Below, piece after piece: positions 53,358 to 61,051 of a DNA stretch of 64,000 nucleotides. Source of the stretch: FEN-1279 sp964501535 (GTDB taxonomy: Bacteria > Bacteroidota > Ignavibacteria > Tepidaquicellales > Tepidaquicellaceae); contig CAZCSV010000002.1 in assembly GCA_964501535.1 (NCBI GenBank), forward strand, positions 434,001 through 498,000, in the 5' to 3' direction. Within the stretch, counting starts at the first letter, position 1. Every line of letters starts with the position of its first letter. Below the pieces are notes generated by a model, which saw only the letters and a list, made by a program, of their open reading frames with translations, searched no databases and was not told the origin of the DNA. Made by a program: the position numbers and the translations under genes.

Positions 53358-55190
53358 ATGAAACCATATACAATTCAACTAATGGTTTGTGCCGGAACTG
53401 GTTGTGTATCTAACCAGTCTTTTGAAATAAAAGAGGCACTGGAAAAAGAAATTAAGAAGCACAATTTGCAAAACGAAGCAATGGTTGTTACCACGGGTTG
53501 CAATGGATTTTGCGGTGCGGGTCCAATAATGGTAGTTCAACCAGACGGGATATTCTACCAGTATCTAAAAGTTTCTGATATCCCTTATTTGGTTGAAGAG
53601 CATTTAGTTAAAGGTAGACCGGTAAAGAAATTTATGTATGTTCCTCCAAAGGAAGAGATACCTATTCCAAGGATGAATAAAATCCCTTTTTTCTCAGGAC
53701 AAACTCTGGTTGCACTTAGAAATAGAGGAATGATTGACCCTGAATTTATCGAAGATTATATTGCTCGAGGAGGGTATAGAGCATTAGCGAAAGCTCTGAC
53801 AACAATGAAACCTGATGAAGTTTTAAATGAGATAAAAAAATCAGGATTACGAGGCAGAGGCGGGGGCGGATTTCCTACAGGGATTAAATGGGAAACTTGT
53901 AAAAAAGTTCACGGAGACAGAAAATTTGTAATCTGTAATGCCGACGAAGGAGACCCAGGTGCTTTTATGGATAGGAGCATTATAGAAGGTGACCCACACT
54001 CTGTAATTGAGGGAATGATAATAGGAGCTTATGCGATAGAAAATGTTCGCGAGGGATTTATATATGTCCGAATGGAATATCCACTTGCGATAAAGAGATT
54101 TAACATAGCCGTTCAACAGGCAAAAGATAACGGGTTGCTTGGAGATAATATTTTTGATACTGATTTCTGTTTTGATATAAAAGTAAGAAGAGGTGCAGGT
54201 GCCTTTGTTTGTGGTGAATCAACAGCACTTATGGCATCTATAATGGGTAATCCCGGTGAACCAAGAGCAAAATATGTACACACAGTAGAAAAGGGATTAT
54301 ATGACTGTCCTACTTGCTTAAATAATGTTGAAACTTGGACAAATGTTCCGCAGATTATTTTAAAAGGTTCAGAGTGGTTTACAAGTATTGGAACGGGTGA
54401 TGTAACAAATAACCCATGGGGTGGAAGTAAGGGGACAAAAGTATTTTCACTTGCGGGAAAAGTAAATAACACAGGTCTTGTTGAAGTCCCAATGGGAATT
54501 ACTCTCCGTGATATTGTATTCAATGTTGGTGGAGGAATAAGAGACAATAAGAAATTTAAAGCAGTTCAAACGGGAGGTCCTTCAGGTGGCTTTATTCCAG
54601 AAAGTTTATTAGACTTACCGGTAGATTATGATGAATTGACAAAGGTGGGTTCTATGATGGGTTCGGGTGGAATGGTAGTGTTGGATGAAAACAACTGTAT
54701 GGTTGATATGGCAAAATTCTTTTTAAAATTTACTCAGGATGAATCATGCGGAAAATGCATTCCCTGCAGGGAAGGAACTAAAAGAATGTATGATATTCTT
54801 GACAGAATAACTAAAGGTAAAGGAAAAGAAGAAGACCTCGATTTACTTGAAGAACTATCCAATATGATTGTAGAGTCGTCTCTTTGCGCATTAGGCGGCT
54901 CGGCACCAAATCCTGTTTTAACATCACTTAAATATTTTAGAGAAGAATACGAAGCCCACGTAATAGATAAAAAATGCCCCGCTAAAGTGTGTCGTGATTT
55001 ATTAACTTTTTCAATTGATCCCCAAAAATGTCTTGAAGATGGACATGGATGTGGAGTTTGCGAAAAGAACTGTCCTGACGGAGCAATATACGGTGAAAAG
55101 AAAAATGTTCATTTTATTGACCCGATGAAATGTGGAAAATGCGGTGTCTGTTTTGATGTTTGTAAATTTGGAGCAATTATAGTTGAATAA
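53358..55190 (+). CDS. nuoF: NuoF/HydB-like NAD(H)- and FMN-binding diaphorase subunit
   Basis: The 610-residue protein has an N-terminal thioredoxin-like [2Fe-2S] domain (C11, C16, C48, C52). The NuoF core follows with GLRGRGGGGFPTG (FMN/NADH loop, about 163), CNADEGDPGAFMDR (about 190) and GAGAFVCGESTAL. Next come an SLBB domain and the [4Fe-4S] site SCGKCIPCREGTKRM (about 460). The C-terminus holds two ferredoxin clusters (CLEDGHGCGVCEKNCPDGAI and CGKCGVCFDVC). This is the HydB layout of bifurcating hydrogenases, so NAD+ or NADP+ is the expected partner. I chose ATG 53358 (AAGGA seven bases upstream) over an in-frame TTG three bases earlier. One cysteine of the first C-terminal motif is spaced unusually. 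Confidence 0.94.
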   Translation: MKPYTIQLMVCAGTGCVSNQSFEIKEALEKEIKKHNLQNEAMVVTTGCNGFCGAGPIMVVQPDGIFYQYLKVSDIPYLVEEHLVKGRPVKKFMYVPPKEEIPIPRMNKIPFFSGQTLVALRNRGMIDPEFIEDYIARGGYRALAKALTTMKPDEVLNEIKKSGLRGRGGGGFPTGIKWETCKKVHGDRKFVICNADEGDPGAFMDRSIIEGDPHSVIEGMIIGAYAIENVREGFIYVRMEYPLAIKRFNIAVQQAKDNGLLGDNIFDTDFCFDIKVRRGAGAFVCGESTALMASIMGNPGEPRAKYVHTVEKGLYDCPTCLNNVETWTNVPQIILKGSEWFTSIGTGDVTNNPWGGSKGTKVFSLAGKVNNTGLVEVPMGITLRDIVFNVGGGIRDNKKFKAVQTGGPSGGFIPESLLDLPVDYDELTKVGSMMGSGGMVVLDENNCMVDMAKFFLKFTQDESCGKCIPCREGTKRMYDILDRITKGKGKEEDLDLLEELSNMIVESSLCALGGSAPNPVLTSLKYFREEYEAHVIDKKCPAKVCRDLLTFSIDPQKCLEDGHGCGVCEKNCPDGAIYGEKKNVHFIDPMKCGKCGVCFDVCKFGAIIVE

Positions 55191-55224
55191 AAAAATAATT
55201 TTTGAATAAAAAAAATAATTCAAT

Positions 55225-56994
55225 ATGATAAACGTTAATATTGATGGTAAAGAAATTCAAATAGCTGAAGAGACCACTATCGTTAAAGCAGCTGAATCAG
55301 CCGGAATATGGATTCCGACAATGTGTTATTCCGAATTGTTTGAACCTTACGGAGTTTGTCGATTATGCAGCGTAGAGGTTGTCCGTGGAAAACGAAGCAG
55401 GATTGTAACTGCTTGCAATTATCCTCTAAGAGAAAACGGGACAAAAGTGATTACTAATTCTCCCCAAATTCAAGGGATTAGAAAAATGATTATGGAATTA
55501 ATGTTGTCTCGATGGCCAAATGTTCCGGTTGTAAAAGATATGGCTGCTACTATAGGAGTCAAAGAATCGAGAATAGAGTGCCTTGAAAGAGATGAAGACC
55601 CTTATGCTTGTATTTTGTGCGGAAAATGTGTAAATATTTGCAGAGATGTGGTTAAAGCAAATGTATTAGCTTTTGAAAACCGTGGGATTAAAAGAGAGGT
55701 TACTTTACCTTTCGATGAACAATCCGAAGCGTGTATAGTGTGCGGTGCGTGTGCAATGGTATGTCCGACAGGCCATATTAAAATTAAATCACTGGAAAAG
55801 GAGAGAGGCGCATTGCAGGATTGGTATCTCGGACCTAAAACGGCAATTAATATCCCGACACTTCAGGCAGTCCCAAGAGTTCCTATAATAGACGAGCAAT
55901 CCTGCATAAAAATGCAGACGGGTGGATGTGGTATATGCTCGACATACTGCGAACCTGAAGCAATAAATTATGATGTAAAAGATGAAGAGATTGATATTGA
56001 AGTCGGACAAATCCTTATTACTACCGGATACCAGACTATCGATTTGAAACAAATGCCTCAGTATGGTTATGGCCGGATCGACAACGTTTATTCTTCTCTT
56101 GAATTTGAACATATGCTGAACTCGACGGGACCAACCGGTGGAACAATTCTCTGCAAAGACGGCAGTGTGCCAAGAGCTGTTGGAATTATTCATTGCATAG
56201 GCTCCAGAGATGAGAACTTCCATAAATATTGTTCGAGAGTATGCTGTATGTATGCTTTGAAATTTGCTCACCTGGTAAAAGATAGAACTCCTGCCGAAGT
56301 GTATCAATTCTATATTGATATGAGAGCGTTCGGAAAAGGTTATGAGGAGTTTTATAAGAGGCTGCTCGACGAAGGTGTAAATATGATAAGAGGTAAAGTG
56401 GCGGAAGTTACGGAAGGGTATGTAACTAACGGCGATAAACCGTTCCTGATGGTGAAGTGTGAAGATACACTGATAGGTAAATTTAGAGAAATACCTGTTG
56501 ATATGGTTATTTTATGTCCTGCTATCGAGCCTCAGTTCGATGCTTCCAACATAAAGAAAATATTCTCAATCAGCCAGAGCCCTGATAAATTCTTCCTCGA
56601 GCGTCATCCGAAACTTGACCCGATTTCTACTATGACTGACGGCGTATTTATTGCAGGCTGTGCGCAGGGTCCTAAAGATATCCCGGATTCGGTAGCACAG
56701 GCTTCCGCTGCTGCAGCGAGAATACTTTCGCTCATTTCGCTTGGCGAGGTTGCCGTTGACCCGATTAAAGCGGAAGTAGTGGATGAATATTGCAGCGGTT
56801 GCAGAATGTGTAATACATTGTGTCCTTATAGTGCTATCTCGTTCGATGAAGGAAAAAAAGTATCGTTTATAAACGATATGCTTTGTAAAGGATGCGGGAC
56901 ATGCGTTTCTGCATGTCCGTCTTCCGCTATTACCGGTAAGGGATTTACCGATAAACAGATTCTTGCTGAACTGGAAGGAATATTGTCTGTTTAG
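55225..56994 (+). CDS. NuoG-type iron-sulfur module fused to the C-terminal half of HdrA
   Basis: Residues 1-75 form a [2Fe-2S] domain (C34, C45, C48, C64). The next helix pair matches NuoG/HydA, but the His-Cys3 cluster ligands are absent (SRWPNVPVVKD in that place). Two [4Fe-4S] motifs follow, C129-C132-C135-C139 and C170-C173-C176-C180P. From about 210 the chain becomes HdrA: PTLQAVPRVPIIDEQSC with the second inserted-ferredoxin cluster (C227, C235, C238, C242). Then come the flavin lobe (GQILITTGY, CSRVCCMYALKFAH at 336-349, DGVFIAGCAQGPKDIPDS at about 472) and the C-terminal ferredoxin domain (C523-C533, C554-C564). It therefore supplies exactly the part of HdrA missing from 47895-48752 and links it to the NuoEF diaphorase. 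Confidence 0.9.
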   Translation: MINVNIDGKEIQIAEETTIVKAAESAGIWIPTMCYSELFEPYGVCRLCSVEVVRGKRSRIVTACNYPLRENGTKVITNSPQIQGIRKMIMELMLSRWPNVPVVKDMAATIGVKESRIECLERDEDPYACILCGKCVNICRDVVKANVLAFENRGIKREVTLPFDEQSEACIVCGACAMVCPTGHIKIKSLEKERGALQDWYLGPKTAINIPTLQAVPRVPIIDEQSCIKMQTGGCGICSTYCEPEAINYDVKDEEIDIEVGQILITTGYQTIDLKQMPQYGYGRIDNVYSSLEFEHMLNSTGPTGGTILCKDGSVPRAVGIIHCIGSRDENFHKYCSRVCCMYALKFAHLVKDRTPAEVYQFYIDMRAFGKGYEEFYKRLLDEGVNMIRGKVAEVTEGYVTNGDKPFLMVKCEDTLIGKFREIPVDMVILCPAIEPQFDASNIKKIFSISQSPDKFFLERHPKLDPISTMTDGVFIAGCAQGPKDIPDSVAQASAAAARILSLISLGEVAVDPIKAEVVDEYCSGCRMCNTLCPYSAISFDEGKKVSFINDMLCKGCGTCVSACPSSAITGKGFTDKQILAELEGILSV

Positions 56995-57007
56995 ACCCGC
57001 AGTATCT

Positions 57008-57034
57008 GTCATTCCGGCGGAAGCTGGAATCCAG
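57008..57034. repeat. Short palindromic intergenic repeat
   Basis: The sequence contains ATTCC-GGCGGAAGC-TGGAAT flanked by GTC and CCAG, an imperfect palindrome of a type seen scattered in intergenic DNA of many bacteria. It lies in the 115-base gap between the HdrA C-half gene and mvhD. It could be a REP-like element or an mRNA hairpin that partly separates the two groups of genes. Confidence 0.5.
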
Positions 57035-57109
57035 AAATAATGTGAGTCCTTAAAGACACATTTTTAAGTGATAAAAATAAAAAAGTAGTAAATAAAAATT
57101 ATTAAATAT

Positions 57110-57532
57110 ATGGACCAAGAAAAAGAATTTAATCCGAAGATTGTAGCTTTTTTGTGTAACTGGTGTACTTATACGGGAGCTGACCTTGCGGGTGTCTCAA
57201 GACTGAAATCCTCGCCATGCGTGCGTATAATACGTGTTATGTGCAGCGGCAGGGTAGACCCGACTTTCGTAATAAAAGCTTTCAAGCAGGGTGCTGACGG
57301 AGTGTTTATAGGCGGTTGTCATATAGGTGACTGCCATTACTCCGAAGGTAATTATAAAACATTACGCAGAGTTGAGTTTATGAAAACCTTTCTGGAAGAA
57401 TTTGGAATTGACCCGAAAAGGTTGAGACTCGAATGGATATCGGCATCCGAGGGTGATAAATATGCGGCTACAACATTGGAGTTTGAAGCGGAAATTAGGG
57501 AATTAGGACCATTGCATTTGGTCGAAGCTTAA
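57110..57532 (+). CDS. mvhD: Methyl-viologen-reducing hydrogenase delta subunit (MvhD)
   Basis: The 140-residue iron-sulfur protein links the NiFe hydrogenase to HdrA in MvhADG-HdrABC complexes. Typical segments are FLCNWCTYTGADLAG (C16, C19), RVMCSGRVDP (C45), GADGVFIGGCHIGDCHY (C70, C75) and the RLEWISASEGDKYA stretch; the cysteines hold a [2Fe-2S] cluster. Its position directly before mvhG and mvhA and after the HdrA C-half supports the same contact here. Confidence 0.95.
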   Translation: MDQEKEFNPKIVAFLCNWCTYTGADLAGVSRLKSSPCVRIIRVMCSGRVDPTFVIKAFKQGADGVFIGGCHIGDCHYSEGNYKTLRRVEFMKTFLEEFGIDPKRLRLEWISASEGDKYAATTLEFEAEIRELGPLHLVEA

Positions 57533-57568
57533 AATAAGATAATTAAATAACAAAAAATTTCTTTTATA

Positions 57569-58561
57569 ATGAAACCAAAATTAGCTTTGTATTGGGCAGC
57601 TTCCTGTGGGGGGTGTGAAATAGCGGTCGTTGATATCGAATTAAAAATTCTCGATGTTGCAGATTTTTTCGATATTGTATTCTGGCCCTGCATAATGGAC
57701 TTTAAATATAAAGATGTCGAAGCGATGCAGGATGGTGAAATTACCCTGTGTCTATTTAATGGGGCGATTAGAACATCTGAAAACGAATACCTTGCAAAAC
57801 TTCTCCGGGCTAAATCGAAAGTTTTGGTTGCCTTCGGTTCCTGCGCTATGGAAGGATGTATTCCCGGACTTGCAAATTTTTACGACAAGAAAACTATCCT
57901 GGATTTTGTTTATAAAGATAGCCCGTCTTTGGAGGAAAAATCGAAAGGGGTTTATCCCGAAACGAAAACAAATATGCCGGAAGGAGAAATCGAGATTCCG
58001 GAATTCTGGAATACCGTGAAAACACTCGACCAGGTCGTCGATGTGGATTATTACGTACCCGGCTGTCCACCGCAGTCGTTTCAGATAGTCAATGTGATTG
58101 AAGCTGTAATAGATATTTTGAAAAACGGAAAACCGCTTCCCCCTAAAGGTACCGTACTCGGTGCCGGGGATAAAACCTGCTGTGATGAATGCCCGAGAGA
58201 AAGAAAAGAAAAGAAGATTAAAAAATTCTACAGACCGCAGGAAATTGTGATCGACCCTAACGTTTGCCTCCTCGACCAGGGAATAATGTGCATGGGACCC
58301 GCTACAAGAAGCGGATGCGATGCACTCTGCGTAAAGGCGAATATTGGATGCCGCGGATGTTACGGTCCTCCACCGAATGTTATCGACCAGGGGACTAAAA
58401 TGGTGTCCGCATTGAGTTCCGTAATTGATTCGACTGACCCGAAAGAAATAAGAGAAATTATTAAAACCATTGCAGACCCGCTTGGGACGTTTTATAGATT
58501 CTCATTGGCAGCTTCGTTAATGAAACGCATTCAGCCGAAAAACGGTGAGGATAAAAAATAA
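57569..58561 (+). CDS. mvhG: [NiFe] hydrogenase small subunit, group 3 (MvhG-like)
   Basis: The 330-residue subunit carries the iron-sulfur chain of the hydrogenase. Proximal cluster ligands are visible in ASCGGCEIAV (C13, C16), FGSCAMEGCIPG and YYVPGCPPQS; further clusters lie in the C-terminal part (CLLDQGIMCMGPATRSGCD and CRGCYGPPP). No twin-arginine signal is present, so the enzyme is cytoplasmic, as expected of group 3. The middle holds an extra Lys/Glu-rich stretch with three cysteines (CCDECPRERKEKK). The gene is paired with the large-subunit gene 32 bases downstream. Confidence 0.95.
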   Translation: MKPKLALYWAASCGGCEIAVVDIELKILDVADFFDIVFWPCIMDFKYKDVEAMQDGEITLCLFNGAIRTSENEYLAKLLRAKSKVLVAFGSCAMEGCIPGLANFYDKKTILDFVYKDSPSLEEKSKGVYPETKTNMPEGEIEIPEFWNTVKTLDQVVDVDYYVPGCPPQSFQIVNVIEAVIDILKNGKPLPPKGTVLGAGDKTCCDECPRERKEKKIKKFYRPQEIVIDPNVCLLDQGIMCMGPATRSGCDALCVKANIGCRGCYGPPPNVIDQGTKMVSALSSVIDSTDPKEIREIIKTIADPLGTFYRFSLAASLMKRIQPKNGEDKK

Positions 58562-58593
58562 TTAATTCTAAAAAGACAAAATACAATATTAAT

Positions 58594-60072
58594 ATGAAAC
58601 AAATAAAAATTGACCCTGTAACAAGACTGGAAGGTCACGGTAAAATCGATATTTTCTTAAACGATGATGGGGAAGTTGCGAACTGCTACTTCCAGATACC
58701 GGAGTTAAGAGGCTTTGAACAATTTGTTGTGGGCAGACCTATAGAAGAAATGGCAAGAATTACAACAAGGATTTGCGGCGTGTGCCCTGAGGCACATCAT
58801 ATGGCAGCAGCAAAAGCAGCTGACGATGTTTATAAAGTTCAGATTCCTTCGGCAGGTAAAAAACTGAGGGAATTATTATACAATACATTCTTCGAAGCCG
58901 ACCATACCGTCCATTTCTATGCACTCGCAGGACCTGATTTTGTTTGCGGTCCCGATGCTCCCCCTGCCGAAAGAAATATACTCGGACTGATTAAAAAAGT
59001 CGGACTTGAAGCAGGCGCAAAGGTCATAGGCCTTAGGTCGAGATGCCAGGAAATTATTCAGTTGCTGGGCGGAAAGAAAATTCACCAGGTTACTTCTATC
59101 CCCGGCGGAGTTTCAAGGGGAATTAATGAAGAAGAAAGAAAAAAAATTGAAGAGTATGCAAAATATATGGTCGACTTCGGACAGTTTACTTTTAAAATCT
59201 TTGAGGATATTGTACTGAAAAATAGTGCTTATGTAGATTTAATTGTAAACGGACCGTATATTCATCAGACCTATTATATGGGACTTGTTGATGAAAATAA
59301 TCAGGTTAATTTTTATGACGGAAAGGTAAGAGTTGTTGACCCGGATGGAAATGAATTTTGTAAATATAAACCTTCGGAATATCTGGATAATATTTCCGAA
59401 CATACTGAAAAATGGAGCTATTTAAAATATCCTTATCTTAAAAAAATCGGATGGAAAGGTTTCGTTGACGGAAAGGACAGCGGTGTTTATCGGGCTACTC
59501 CACAATCAAGATTGAATGCATCGGATGGAATGGCAACTCCACTTGCTCAAGCGGAGTATGAAAAGTATTATGAAGTTTTAACCGGTGACAAATCAGGCAA
59601 AACTCCCGTACATAATACACTTGCAACACACTGGGCAAGAATAATTGAATTACAATATGCAGCCGAAAAAGTTATGGAATTGGTAAAAGACCCTGAAATA
59701 ACTTCGCCGGATTTTAGAACAATTCCGACCGAAATCCCGCACGAGGGATTTGGAATAGTTGAAGCCCCAAGAGGAACACTGACTCATCACTATGTTACCG
59801 ATGAAAGAGGAATTGTAAAAAAAGCAAATCTTATTGTGGGAACGACAAATAACTATGCCGCAATTTCTATGTCTATCAAGAAAGCAGCCGAAGGATTGAT
59901 TAAAAAGGGAACAGAAGTTACAGAACCCATACTGAATATGATTGAAATGGCATTCCGGGCTTATGATCCTTGTTTGGGTTGCGCTACACATTCATTAAAC
60001 GGAGAAATGCCGATGCTTGTGACTATTAGGGATTCCAACGGTGAAATTATCGATGTAGTAAAAAGAAATTAA
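58594..60072 (+). CDS. mvhA: [NiFe] hydrogenase large subunit, group 3c-like (MvhA)
   Basis: The 492-residue catalytic subunit binds the NiFe(CN)2CO centre through C61 and C64 in RICGVCPEAHH and C460 and C463 in DPCLGCATH; all four ligands are present. After His466 there is a 26-residue extension that should be removed by the maturation protease encoded at 45674-46252. The association with MvhD and Hdr subunits indicates group 3c, the H2-oxidising, bifurcation-linked class. Assembly would need the hypABFCDE genes upstream. The direction of H2 turnover in vivo cannot be decided from sequence. Confidence 0.95.
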   Translation: MKQIKIDPVTRLEGHGKIDIFLNDDGEVANCYFQIPELRGFEQFVVGRPIEEMARITTRICGVCPEAHHMAAAKAADDVYKVQIPSAGKKLRELLYNTFFEADHTVHFYALAGPDFVCGPDAPPAERNILGLIKKVGLEAGAKVIGLRSRCQEIIQLLGGKKIHQVTSIPGGVSRGINEEERKKIEEYAKYMVDFGQFTFKIFEDIVLKNSAYVDLIVNGPYIHQTYYMGLVDENNQVNFYDGKVRVVDPDGNEFCKYKPSEYLDNISEHTEKWSYLKYPYLKKIGWKGFVDGKDSGVYRATPQSRLNASDGMATPLAQAEYEKYYEVLTGDKSGKTPVHNTLATHWARIIELQYAAEKVMELVKDPEITSPDFRTIPTEIPHEGFGIVEAPRGTLTHHYVTDERGIVKKANLIVGTTNNYAAISMSIKKAAEGLIKKGTEVTEPILNMIEMAFRAYDPCLGCATHSLNGEMPMLVTIRDSNGEIIDVVKRN

Positions 60073-60087
60073 AAATTTATAAAATAT

Positions 60088-60612
60088 ATGAAAAATATCA
60101 AGGCTATGGCTTTTAACGATAAGACAATACCGTTAAATAATGTTCGGGCTTATTTGTTCGAATCTTTGTTCATTATTCTTGCGGTTGCACTCCCCTCAAT
60201 ATGCCATTTGCTGGGTGCACCGGTAAGATATATTTTACCTATGCACTGGACTGTAATACTGGCAGGTCTGGTCTACGGTTGGAAAGGCGGAGCGACAGCC
60301 GGATTTTTATCTCCTACTGTAAGTTTTCTAATCACCGGCATGCCTTATTTGTCTCTTATTCCAATGACGGCAGAGCTTTTTGCTTATGGTGCTTTAACGG
60401 GATTGTTAAAGGAAAAGTTTAAAATGAAATCCTTTTTATCAATTACCATTGCACTAATTGCCGGAAGAATTGTGTTTCTGCTTGGTTTTGTTTCCTTGAA
60501 TACGGGAATCGATTTGCCTGTTTATGTTTTATACGCAATTGCTCCGGGATTATTCGTCGGTGTGCTGCAAATTATTCTGTTGCCTTTTATAGCTAAATTC
60601 TGGACGAAATAA
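60088..60612 (+). CDS. ECF-type transporter substrate-binding (S) component
   Basis: The 174-residue hydrophobic protein has five or six membrane helices and ECF-S-like features: LPMHWTVILAGLVYGWKGG (about 50), SPTVSFLITGMP, AELFAYGALTGLLKEKF and a helix-rich C-terminus. S components bind a vitamin or metal and use a shared energising module, not found in this window. Being the gene after mvhA with a 15-base gap suggests a hydrogenase-related substrate such as nickel, cobalt or a flavin precursor; the sequence does not specify which. Confidence 0.75.
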   Translation: MKNIKAMAFNDKTIPLNNVRAYLFESLFIILAVALPSICHLLGAPVRYILPMHWTVILAGLVYGWKGGATAGFLSPTVSFLITGMPYLSLIPMTAELFAYGALTGLLKEKFKMKSFLSITIALIAGRIVFLLGFVSLNTGIDLPVYVLYAIAPGLFVGVLQIILLPFIAKFWTK

Positions 60613-60625
60613 ATCCGATTATAAA

Positions 60626-60955
60626 ATGAACAACAATGTAGAGCTTAAGGCTTTTGTAAAAAGTCTTCCTGTTAATTCAACCGAATATTTCAAAATTTTG
60701 GGTGAATCACAAACCCGTACAATGCGTTCCGGAATGGTGACGCTGAAACCGGGCGAAAACGTTGGCGAACACTCAACCAAAGACTATGAAGAAATGCTTG
60801 TGATATTGAACGGTAAAGGTGAAGCGGAAGTTAATAATAAAGAAAAATTTAATATCGAAAAAGGACAGATAGTATATATTCCTCCGAATACCGTGCATAA
60901 TATCTTTAACACCGGTGACTCATTTTTGCAGTATATATATATAGTTGCAAAATAA
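60626..60955 (+). CDS. Small cupin-domain protein
   Basis: The 109-residue protein is a single cupin barrel: motif 1 GENVGEHSTKDYEEMLVILNG (split here as GENVGEHS and YEEMLVIL) with His and Glu metal ligands, and motif 2 GQIVYIPPNTVHNI with the terminal His. Such small cupins bind a metal and serve as sensors, isomerases or storage proteins. It is the last gene of the run, 13 bases after the ECF gene, and is followed by a convergent kinase. Its role in the hydrogenase operon is unknown. Confidence 0.85.
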   Translation: MNNNVELKAFVKSLPVNSTEYFKILGESQTRTMRSGMVTLKPGENVGEHSTKDYEEMLVILNGKGEAEVNNKEKFNIEKGQIVYIPPNTVHNIFNTGDSFLQYIYIVAK

Positions 60956-61051
60956 GGATGGATTAAATTCCGAAATTTTTAAAGGATATAATACTTCGTA
61001 TTTTCCGTTAGACAACGAATATCGTAAATAAGTTTCATCCGAACACGCATT

